Assembly: GCA_900552705.1 (NCBI GenBank)
Contig: USAX01000099.1
Location: forward strand, 1-7,010
Direction of reading: 5' to 3'
DNA from: an uncultured Collinsella sp.
GTDB taxonomy: Bacteria; Actinomycetota; Coriobacteriia; Coriobacteriales; Coriobacteriaceae
DNA: 7,010 bases
The translations under genes were made by a program, and so were the position numbers. Shown piece after piece: positions 1 to 5,968 of this stretch. The notes under the pieces were generated by a model. That model worked only from the letters and a program-made list of their open reading frames with translations. It did no database searches and was not told the DNA's origin. Position 1 is the stretch's first letter. Every line of letters starts with the position of its first letter.

Positions 1-344
1 AGGAGCTCGACGCTGCCCGCATCGGCATGCTCAAGCCCACCGAGGTCGAGGTCTCCACGGGTACCGCGACCGTCCTGGACACCTTCAAGGTGCCCAAAGT
101 CGGCATCGCCGCCGGTGTCCGCGTCGAGGAGGGCGAGATCGCCGCGACCGATTCCGTGCGCCTGGTGCGTGACGGCATTGTGGTCTTCAACGGCAAGATT
201 GCCTCGATGCGCCACTACAAGGACGAGGCCAAGAGCCTCAAGAGCGGTTCCGAGGGCGGCATTGGCCTGGAGAACTTCCAGGACATCAAGCCCGGCGATC
301 AGATCGAGGGTTACCGCATCGACCAGGTTGCCCGTACCGAGTAG
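1..344 (+). CDS. infB: Translation initiation factor IF-2, C-terminal end (partial)
   Basis: This is the last 113 codons of IF-2, the GTPase that brings fMet-tRNA to the 30S ribosomal subunit and promotes subunit joining. The first whole codon is at position 3 and the frame ends in TAG at 342-344. The 5' part, including the GTPase domain, lies outside the window. What is visible is the end of domain 3 followed by the C2 beta-barrel that binds fMet-tRNA. It is recognisable by TFKVPKVG (81-104), VRLVRDGIVVFNGKIAS and the closing IGLENFQDIKPGDQIEGY. Within C2, two positions that are Cys in most IF-2 proteins read Val (117-119) and Gly (255-257), and an Arg position reads His (213-215). The neighbour rbfA starts 11 nt downstream, and the stop codon overlaps its ribosome binding site. 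The family assignment is certain; the effect of the substitutions is unknown. Confidence 0.96.
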   Translation, partial: ELDAARIGMLKPTEVEVSTGTATVLDTFKVPKVGIAAGVRVEEGEIAATDSVRLVRDGIVVFNGKIASMRHYKDEAKSLKSGSEGGIGLENFQDIKPGDQIEGYRIDQVARTE

Positions 345-349
345 GGGGT
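343..349 (+). promoter_or_regulatory. Ribosome binding site of rbfA, overlapping the infB stop
   Basis: AGGGGGT lies 6 nt before the rbfA ATG at 356 and shares bases with the TAG stop of infB (342-344). Ribosomes ending infB therefore finish on the rbfA initiation signal, which fits coupled translation. Confidence 0.7.
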
Positions 350-355
350 AGCGCT

Positions 356-766
356 ATGAAGCAAACGCAGGCAACCCGCCGTTTGGGCGAGCAGCTTCGC
401 GAGAAGCTTGGTTATATCCTGCTCTTTGAGGTTTCCGATCCGCGTCTCGACCTGGTCACCCTGACTGCGGTCGAGGTCGCGGTGGACCGTTCGTTCGCAC
501 GCGTGTACGTGTCGTGCGATGCGAGCCGCTACGATGAGGTCATGGAGGCGCTTGCCAGCGCCAAGGGCCGTATTCGCAGCCTGTTGGCTCGCTCGCTCGA
601 TTGGCGCGTCACGCCCGAGCTCGATTTTCGCATCGATCGCTCGACCGATGAGGCCGAGCGCATCACGCGTGCGCTGGAAAACGTTCCGGCCACGCTTGCG
701 ATCGAAAAGGACGAGGACGGCTACCCCATAGCGGATGCCGCCCAGGAGGCAGCTTTAGATGACTAA
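356..766 (+). CDS. rbfA: 30S ribosome-binding factor RbfA
   Basis: RbfA is a small KH-fold protein that binds the pre-30S ribosomal subunit and assists late 16S rRNA maturation and cold adaptation. The 136 residues are typical of the family. Family marks are the N-terminal helix (about 4-26), the strand-forming block SDPRLDLVTLTAVEV (27-41) running into the FARVYVS strand (47-53), and TPELDFRID (86-94) followed by the conserved STDEAERI helix. The last 20 or so residues are acidic and probably disordered. The ATG at 356 is preceded by a good ribosome binding site, and the infB-rbfA order is widely conserved. The 3' end overlaps the next gene by 8 nt and carries that gene's AGGAGG site, so the two are probably translationally coupled. 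Nothing looks truncated or foreign. Confidence 0.95.
   Translation: MKQTQATRRLGEQLREKLGYILLFEVSDPRLDLVTLTAVEVAVDRSFARVYVSCDASRYDEVMEALASAKGRIRSLLARSLDWRVTPELDFRIDRSTDEAERITRALENVPATLAIEKDEDGYPIADAAQEAALDD
744..749 (+). promoter_or_regulatory. Ribosome binding site of the DHH phosphoesterase gene, inside rbfA
   Basis: A full AGGAGG lies inside the rbfA coding sequence, 9 nt before the ATG at 759. It fixes the start of the downstream gene despite its 8-nt overlap with rbfA. Confidence 0.8.
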
Positions 767-1802
767 TTCCGCCGATCTCGCCTCGTGCGAGTCTGCAGAT
801 ATTAAACGACGCATCCTCGAGCTCATCGAGGGTGCGTCCTCCATTGCGATCTCGGGTCACACCTCTCCCGACGGCGATGCCCTGGGCTCCGTGTTGGGCC
901 TGGGCCTTTCGCTTATGAAGGTGTTCCCCGACAAGGACATCGCCCTGCTGCTGGCAGACGACGATCCCGTTCCGCGCATCTACCGTTTTATGGAGGGCGC
1001 CGATCTGCTGGTGCCGGCATCTGCCTACACCGGCAACCCGGACCTGTTCATTTCGGTAGACGTGCCGGTCGTCGAGCGCCTCAATAATTCCGCCGAGGTG
1101 TTGCGTCGTTCGGCTCACGTGGCGTGCTTTGACCATCACCCGGCACGCGAGGAGTTTGCCGAGGTCAGCCTTAGGTGTGTCAATGCCGCTGCTTGCGCCA
1201 TGATCATCGACCGCTTTTTGGCCGATTGCGGTATTACCGCAAGCGACAGCATCGCCACCTGCCTGCTGTGCGGTCTGGTCACCGACACCGGTCGTTTTCA
1301 GTATCAGAACGCCGATGCTGCAGCGTTTCATGCCGCCTCGCGTCTGGTGGCGCACGGTGCCGATCCGGCGCGCGTCGCGCTCGAGGTCTACCAGAGCATG
1401 CGTGTCGAGTTCTTGCACCTCAAGTCCATCGTCATGGGTCGCATCAAGACGGTCGCGCGCGGGCGCGTGGCATATAGCTACGCGTACGAGAGTGACCTCA
1501 AGGAATGCGGCGTCACCTCGGATGAGTGCGACGGCCTGGTCGATGTGGTGCGCTCGGTGATGGGCGTCGAGGTCTGCCTGTTCCTTAAGGGCATCGAGGG
1601 CGATACTAAGGTGCGCGGCAACCTGCGCTCCAAGGGCGATCTTGATGTTTCCGAGATTGCGGCCAACTTTGGCGGAGGTGGGCACCACGCTGCCGCCGGC
1701 TTTACCAACGCCGGAACGATTTCCGAGACGCTCACCGCGGCACTTCCCATGCTGGCCGAGCTGGTAGGGGAGGATCCCGCTTCGGTGACCGTCGAGCTCT
1801 AA
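759..1802 (+). CDS. nrnA: DHH/DHHA1 family phosphoesterase, NrnA-like (nanoRNase / pAp phosphatase)
   Basis: This 347-residue cytoplasmic enzyme belongs to the DHH phosphoesterases, which use a two-metal (usually Mn2+) centre. NrnA relatives degrade RNA of a few nucleotides and dephosphorylate pAp; the mycobacterial homologue Rv2837c, also next to rbfA, acts on cyclic dinucleotides or their linear products. All metal-binding motifs are present: GHTSPDGDALGS (H34, D38, D40), VDVP with D101, the DHH signature itself (D125-H126-H127) and TDTGRF with D176. The DHHA1 domain closes with a glycine-rich substrate-binding loop, GGGGHHAAAGF (305-315). Length and motif spacing are normal, so the enzyme should be active. 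The ATG at 759 has an AGGAGG 9 nt upstream and overlaps the end of rbfA by 8 nt. Family membership is certain, but whether short RNA, pAp or pApA is the main substrate cannot be read from sequence. Confidence 0.93.
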   Translation: MTNSADLASCESADIKRRILELIEGASSIAISGHTSPDGDALGSVLGLGLSLMKVFPDKDIALLLADDDPVPRIYRFMEGADLLVPASAYTGNPDLFISVDVPVVERLNNSAEVLRRSAHVACFDHHPAREEFAEVSLRCVNAAACAMIIDRFLADCGITASDSIATCLLCGLVTDTGRFQYQNADAAAFHAASRLVAHGADPARVALEVYQSMRVEFLHLKSIVMGRIKTVARGRVAYSYAYESDLKECGVTSDECDGLVDVVRSVMGVEVCLFLKGIEGDTKVRGNLRSKGDLDVSEIAANFGGGGHHAAAGFTNAGTISETLTAALPMLAELVGEDPASVTVEL

Positions 1803-1808
1803 CTTTTT

Positions 1809-1814
1809 GGATGG
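1809..1814 (+). promoter_or_regulatory. Weak ribosome binding site of truB
   Basis: GGATGG precedes the ATG at 1818; its GGA core is 6 nt from the start. It is weaker than the sites of rbfA, nrnA and dnaG. No in-frame start lies between 1818 and the upstream stop at 1800, so 1818 is the longest possible start. Confidence 0.45.
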
Positions 1815-1817
1815 TAC

Positions 1818-2750
1818 ATGGCTCGTCGTACACCTTCTCAACTCAATATGCTGCTCGCCGTCGATAAGCCGGTGGGCTGCACGTCCCACGACGTGGTTTC
1901 GCAATGCCGACGCGCCCTCCATGAGCGGCGCGTCGGTCATGCCGGAACGCTCGACCCCATGGCATCGGGTGTCATGGTGGTGGGCGTAGGCCAGGCAACG
2001 CGTCTGCTGGGCATGCTCACGCTCGATACCAAAAGCTACGTCGCCGACATTTCGTTTGGCGTCGAGACCAATACCGATGATGCGGAGGGCGAGGCCGTCC
2101 GCACAGTGCCCATTGCCGCCGACTTGCGCGATCCGGCCTATGCCCGCGAGCGCCTGTGCGCCATGCTGGGCCCTCAGATGCAGGTGCCGCCGGCGTTTTC
2201 GGCCATTTCGGTCAACGGCGTGCGCGCCTATAAGTCTGCGCGCGAGGGCAATGCCGTGTCGCTGCCCCCGCGTCCGGTCGAGGTGTACTCCGCTAACCTG
2301 ATTGCCGTGAGCGGCGAGGGCGAAGCGTGCGTTTGGACCGTGGCGTTTTCGGTGAGTAAGGGCACCTATATCCGTGCGCTCGCTCGCGACCTGGGTCGTG
2401 CCTGCGACAACGCGGCGCATATTTCTGCATTGCGCCGTACGGCCTCCGGTGTTGTTTCCATCGGTGCCTGTCATGCGGTCGAGGAACTTTCTGCCGAGTC
2501 CGCTGCCGGCTTTGCCCTGGATCCCATTGCGGCACTGGGCGCCACGCGCGTCGACTTGCCGGGTGATCTTGCCGACGATCTGCTGTGCGGACGTCGTATT
2601 CCTATTGAGCGCGCGCTTGCGAGCTTCGATGCGTCGAAGGCGCCGTTTGCGCTGGTGCTCGATGGCGGGCTCAAGGCGCTTGCCCGTATCGAGGGCGGCC
2701 GCTTTGTTATGGAGCATGTCTTTCCGCAGGCGATCGGCGGTGTTCGATGA
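1818..2750 (+). CDS. truB: tRNA pseudouridine(55) synthase TruB
   Basis: TruB converts uridine 55 of the tRNA T-loop to pseudouridine and also acts as a tRNA folding chaperone. The 310 residues match the usual bacterial length. The N-terminal strand LLAVDKPVGCTSHDVV (12-27) is followed by GHAGTLDPMASG, which carries the catalytic Asp46 (E. coli Asp48). Next come TKSY with Tyr74 (E. coli Tyr76), VPPAFSAISVNGVRAY (123-138) and SKGTYIRALARDLG with Arg186, the third active-site residue. The region after about 245 corresponds to the C-terminal domain. The chosen ATG gives a ten-residue basic lead-in; an ATG at 1848 (Met11) would start directly at the first strand and cannot be excluded. The gene begins 15 nt after nrnA and its TGA overlaps the ribF start in ATGA, consistent with one operon. 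Confidence 0.96.
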   Translation: MARRTPSQLNMLLAVDKPVGCTSHDVVSQCRRALHERRVGHAGTLDPMASGVMVVGVGQATRLLGMLTLDTKSYVADISFGVETNTDDAEGEAVRTVPIAADLRDPAYARERLCAMLGPQMQVPPAFSAISVNGVRAYKSAREGNAVSLPPRPVEVYSANLIAVSGEGEACVWTVAFSVSKGTYIRALARDLGRACDNAAHISALRRTASGVVSIGACHAVEELSAESAAGFALDPIAALGATRVDLPGDLADDLLCGRRIPIERALASFDASKAPFALVLDGGLKALARIEGGRFVMEHVFPQAIGGVR

Positions 2751-3754
2751 TGCTGGCCTCCCACGAGCTCGCGCGTATTTTTTTCGCGGGCGAGTCGGAT
2801 GAGGCCCGCATCGTCGCCGCCGATGCATTTGATGATTGCGCGTGCCTGGGTGCCGCGTCGATCGCCATCGGCGTGTTCGACGGCGTGCATCGGGGGCATC
2901 GCGAATTGATCGACGCGGTCGTTCGCGATGCGCGTGACCATGGCTGCAAGGCGGTCGTGGTCACCTTCGATCCCGACCCGGACGTGGTGGTGAGCCCTAC
3001 GCCCGCGCAAAAATTGATGACGACGGCTGACCGTCTGCATGCCCTGGCTCTCACCGGGGTCGATGCGGTCGTGGCCGTTCCCTTTACGCCCGCGGTGGCG
3101 GCACTCGACCACGTAGGCTTTCTTAAGCTGCTGTCGCGCGTCGTCGATATCCGCTCGATTCGCGTGGGTAGCGACTTTAGGTTGGGCCGCGGCGGTGCCT
3201 CGGGCGTTGCCGAGATGCAGGCATGGGGAGCCGAGCGCGGCGTTGACGTCTATGGCCACGAGCTGCTGTGCGTCGATGGGCAGACGATCTGCGCCACCCG
3301 TATTCGCCAGGAGCTGCGCCGGGGTCATGTTGAGCTTGCCGCCGAGCTGCTCGGCCGCCCGTATATGCTGCGAGGTATTGTTGCCGGCGGTCGTCACCAG
3401 GGCTCCGACATGGGTTTTCCCACGGCAAATATTCAGGTGCCCGAGGGCATTCAGGTGCCTGCCGATGGCGTCTACGAGGGCTTGGTGCTGGTCGACGATA
3501 CCGTATGGCCTGCCGCCGTCAACGTGGGCCTGCCGCCGACGTATGCCGACGATGCCGCCTCGGCTCATCTCGAGGCCAACTTGATCGGGTATGCAGGCGA
3601 CCTGTACGGCGCCTCGGTTTCGCTGGCGTTTACACGTTGGCTGCGCCCGTCGCGCGTGTTCGATTCGCTGGACGAGCTTATCGCGACCGTCGAGGGTAAT
3701 ATTGACGATATCCGTCATCATTTGGGTGAGCAGGGGGTGAGCATCCGTGATTAG
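2747..3754 (+). CDS. ribF: Bifunctional riboflavin kinase / FAD synthetase
   Basis: RibF phosphorylates riboflavin to FMN and then adenylylates FMN to FAD, both with ATP, in the cytoplasm. The 335 residues fit the bifunctional type. The N-terminal nucleotidyltransferase domain shows IGVFDGVHRGH (H48 and H51 of the HxGH motif), TFDPDPD, VGSDFRLGRGG and ATRIRQEL (T184, R187). In the usual S-T-x-x-R motif the Ser is Ala183 here. The C-terminal flavokinase domain has GFPTANI (T226, N228), VNVGLPPTY and HLEANL with Glu276 at the position of the catalytic base. About 37 residues precede the first strand, slightly longer than usual. ATG codons at 2747 and 2750 are adjacent; 2747 gives the ATGA overlap with truB, and only a weak GGCGG site (2736-2740) lies upstream, so restart after truB termination is likely. 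In many bacteria rpsO follows ribF; here it is dnaG. Confidence 0.95.
   Translation: MMLASHELARIFFAGESDEARIVAADAFDDCACLGAASIAIGVFDGVHRGHRELIDAVVRDARDHGCKAVVVTFDPDPDVVVSPTPAQKLMTTADRLHALALTGVDAVVAVPFTPAVAALDHVGFLKLLSRVVDIRSIRVGSDFRLGRGGASGVAEMQAWGAERGVDVYGHELLCVDGQTICATRIRQELRRGHVELAAELLGRPYMLRGIVAGGRHQGSDMGFPTANIQVPEGIQVPADGVYEGLVLVDDTVWPAAVNVGLPPTYADDAASAHLEANLIGYAGDLYGASVSLAFTRWLRPSRVFDSLDELIATVEGNIDDIRHHLGEQGVSIRD
3732..3737 (+). promoter_or_regulatory. Ribosome binding site of dnaG, inside ribF
   Basis: AGGGGG lies within the last codons of ribF, 9 nt before the GTG at 3747. A stop in the dnaG frame at 3738-3740 means 3747 is the first possible start, so this site together with the GTG fixes the dnaG N-terminus. 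Confidence 0.7.
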
Positions 3755-5858
3755 CGATGAGGAAAAAGACCAGGTGCGCGCTGCGTCCGACCTGGTTGCC
3801 ATCGTGCAGGAAACGGTTGAGCTCAAGCCCCGCGGCCATGAGTTTTGGGGTTGCTGCCCCTTTCATGGCGAAAAGACCCCGTCGTTTCACATTATCCCCG
3901 CCACGCAGGTGTGGCACTGCTTTGGCTGTGGCGAGGGCGGCGACGTCTTCACCTACATCATGAAGCGCGAGAACCTGAGCTTCCCTGAGTCGATTCGTTA
4001 CCTGGCCGACCGTGCCGGCATTGAGCTGCACGATACCGGCGCCTATCGCGAGCGCGGCACCAAGCGTGCCCGCATCTACGACCTGTGCGCCGAGACCGCC
4101 CAGTTCTACCACACCATGCTCATGCGCGGTAAGGACAGCCGTCCGCGCGAGTATTTCGCCAGCCGCGGTATGGGCGGCGACGTCTGCCGCCGCTACTGCC
4201 TGGGTTTTGCGCCGGGTCGCAACGCGCTGGTGTCGCATCTGTCGCAGGCAGGCTTTACCCCGCAGGAAATGATCGATGCCAACGTGGCCGTGAGCCGTGG
4301 GCGCGGGCAGCTTGCCGACCGTTTTTACGACCGCGTGATGTTTCCCATCTTTGATGAGCAGGGTCATAACATCGCCTTTGGCGGGCGCATTATGGGCGAC
4401 GGCCAGCCTAAGTACCTCAACACCGCCGAGACGAGCGTGTTCCATAAAAAGCGAAACCTCTACGGCTTTAACTGGGCTAAGGAGTTTATCGTCGCGCAGG
4501 ATACCGCCATCGTGGTGGAGGGATATACCGACTGTATCGCCTGCTGGGAGGCGGGGATCAAAAACGTCGTCGCCACGCTGGGTACGGCGTTGACGGAACA
4601 TCATGTAAAGACGCTCACCCGTTTTGCCAAGCGCATTGTATATATGTTCGATGGCGACGCTGCCGGTCAAAAGGCCGCGCGCCGCGCGATTCAGTTTATC
4701 GAGCAGGATTCGATGGACCTGCGCTGCGTGGTGCTTCCCGACGGCAACGACCCCATGGAGTTCATCACCGCGCATGGTGGCGAGGCGTTGCAGGCGCGTA
4801 TCGACGCCGCCGAGCCCCTCATGGACTTTGTGTACCGCTCACTGCAGGAGTCGAGCGACATTTCCACGCCGGGCGGTCGTGCCAAGGCGCTCGAGGATGC
4901 GCTGACGCTCATCTATCCGCTGCGCAATAGCTACATGATCGATACGTACTTTATCCAGATTGCCGACCTGCTGGGGTTGGACTTGGAGACGGTGCGTTCG
5001 AGCTCGGGCCGTGTGTTTCGCGATGTTGCCAAGCGCGAGGACGCCGAGCGTCGTCGCGAGCAGAACTACGAGCGCCAGCGGGCGCAAACCGAGCGTGCAG
5101 GCAGCGCGGGCGTTCGGGCATCAGGTTCGCAGGGGGTGTCTCGCGGTGTCTGGGCGTCGGGGGTGACGCCGCCGGTGTCCGCACCGGTCGAGGAAGAGCC
5201 GTATGACTATGTGCCGCTTGAGGCCTACGGGGCCGCGCCGGCCGAGGTCGTCGACGATATGCCGCCTATCGATGTGCCGGCTGGTATGGATGGCGCGGCG
5301 CCGGCCGCCGATGCTTCTGGCGCGTCCGCGCCGACGATGCCAATCGTGCTGACCGACCTGGAGCGAAAGTCTTTGGCGGGGGAGCGCGAGCTGCTGACGA
5401 TGCTCACGAGCTATCCCGACCTGTTCCGCACGTATGCCGACCGCATCTGCTCGATCGAGTGGGTAGATCCGCGCCACGAGTCCATCGCATGGGCCGTGCT
5501 CGCGACGCCGCCGGGCACCGACCCCACGGCGTGTATGGATGCGGCGCGCGCGGTGTGTCCCGAGGCAGCGTCGCTTGTCAGCGCCGGACGCATTTCGTCG
5601 ACGAGTAAGCATCCCACCGAGACGAACATCGTGTTTATGCTTGATACCCTTGAGCTCTACACCATCAAGCGCCGCATGCGCGCCGCGCAGGCAAAGCTTC
5701 GTCAGGACCGGTCGCTCGACGATGAGGCGCGCCGTGTGCTGACGATGCAGGCGATGCAAGATTCTCAGCGCCAGCGCGAGCTCCAAAAGTCGATCGGCGG
5801 CGTGGCTGACCCGTTCCGTTTGATCGGTTTGGAGACAACGGGTGCCGATCAGGCCTAG
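3747..5858 (+). CDS. dnaG: DNA primase DnaG
   Basis: DnaG makes the short RNA primers for lagging-strand and restart DNA synthesis at the replication fork. Residues 1-100 hold the zinc-binding domain: C37-x2-H40-x17-C58-x2-C61 binds zinc and is followed by GEGGDVFTYI. The catalytic core (about 110-420) includes YLNTAETSVFHKKRNLYG and the TOPRIM fold with VVEGYTD (E258, D262) and FDGDAAG (D302, D304), which bind the catalytic metals. From about 430 a charged, Arg- and Glu-rich stretch leads into an Ala/Pro/Gly/acid-rich linker reaching about 534. Residues 535-703 resemble the helical C-terminal domain that contacts the replicative helicase. The total of 703 residues is about 100 more than many primases, and the linker accounts for it. 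The GTG start overlaps ribF by 8 nt. A 110-nt gap follows before rpoD. Confidence 0.96.
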   Translation: MISDEEKDQVRAASDLVAIVQETVELKPRGHEFWGCCPFHGEKTPSFHIIPATQVWHCFGCGEGGDVFTYIMKRENLSFPESIRYLADRAGIELHDTGAYRERGTKRARIYDLCAETAQFYHTMLMRGKDSRPREYFASRGMGGDVCRRYCLGFAPGRNALVSHLSQAGFTPQEMIDANVAVSRGRGQLADRFYDRVMFPIFDEQGHNIAFGGRIMGDGQPKYLNTAETSVFHKKRNLYGFNWAKEFIVAQDTAIVVEGYTDCIACWEAGIKNVVATLGTALTEHHVKTLTRFAKRIVYMFDGDAAGQKAARRAIQFIEQDSMDLRCVVLPDGNDPMEFITAHGGEALQARIDAAEPLMDFVYRSLQESSDISTPGGRAKALEDALTLIYPLRNSYMIDTYFIQIADLLGLDLETVRSSSGRVFRDVAKREDAERRREQNYERQRAQTERAGSAGVRASGSQGVSRGVWASGVTPPVSAPVEEEPYDYVPLEAYGAAPAEVVDDMPPIDVPAGMDGAAPAADASGASAPTMPIVLTDLERKSLAGERELLTMLTSYPDLFRTYADRICSIEWVDPRHESIAWAVLATPPGTDPTACMDAARAVCPEAASLVSAGRISSTSKHPTETNIVFMLDTLELYTIKRRMRAAQAKLRQDRSLDDEARRVLTMQAMQDSQRQRELQKSIGGVADPFRLIGLETTGADQA

Positions 5859-5927
5859 ATGTTGTGGTCAACCAGCGTATTTGCGCCTATATCCAGTCTG
5901 ATTTTTGGGTATAGACGTCAATGTGTG

Positions 5928-5936
5928 TGCTAAAGT
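5928..5936 (+). promoter_or_regulatory. Possible extended -10 promoter upstream of rpoD
   Basis: TGCTAAAGT reads as a TGn extension followed by a -10-like hexamer (4 of 6 matches to TATAAT). It lies in the 110-nt gap 5859-5968, which is visibly richer in A and T than the genes around it. It would start transcription near 5943 and give a leader of about 25 nt. I see no convincing -35 at 16-18 nt; TTGGGT at 5905-5910 is 20 nt away. No strong terminator separates dnaG from this site, so rpoD may be transcribed both from here and by read-through. Confidence 0.35.
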
Positions 5937-5940
5937 AATG

Positions 5941-5953
5941 AGTCCTGTGGACT
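5941..5953 (+). repeat. Perfect 5-bp inverted repeat in the rpoD leader
   Basis: AGTCC-TGT-GGACT is a perfect inverted repeat with a 3-nt centre, ending 3 nt before the ribosome binding site of rpoD. It could form a small RNA hairpin or be a protein-binding site over the predicted transcription start. A repeat this short can occur by chance; only the location makes it worth noting. Confidence 0.4.
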
Positions 5954-5956
5954 ATG

Positions 5957-5963
5957 AAGGGAG
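5957..5963 (+). promoter_or_regulatory. Ribosome binding site of rpoD
   Basis: AAGGGAG lies 5 nt before the GTG at 5969 and is the strongest site in the gap. It favours GTG 5969 over the in-frame ATG at 5954, which this site would follow rather than precede. Confidence 0.7.
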
Positions 5964-5968
5964 AATCT

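Noticed and set aside
1807..1989. 60-codon frame overlapping the start of truB, with an ATG at 1811
   Set aside because: It is out of frame with truB, and the truB frame carries all the conserved motifs.
663..2828. 721-codon open frame on the minus strand across nrnA and truB
   Set aside because: It lies opposite well-identified genes and has an Arg/His/Gly/Ala-rich composition with no recognisable domain, typical of the antisense frame of GC-rich coding DNA.
2471..3826. 451-codon open frame on the minus strand across truB, ribF and dnaG
   Set aside because: It is the antisense shadow of confirmed genes, with no family resemblance.
3678..4775. 365-codon open frame on the minus strand opposite dnaG
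   Set aside because: It is fully opposite the zinc and catalytic domains of dnaG, which are clearly conserved on the + strand.
5861..5906. Possible terminator after dnaG: GTTG-N4-CAAC (5861-5872) and a T run (5902-5906)
   Set aside because: The stem is only 4 bp and about 30 nt from the T run, so it is not a credible intrinsic terminator.
5910..5915. TATAGA as an alternative -10 for rpoD
   Set aside because: It has no TGn extension and no -35 at a suitable distance; the site at 5928-5936 is slightly better.
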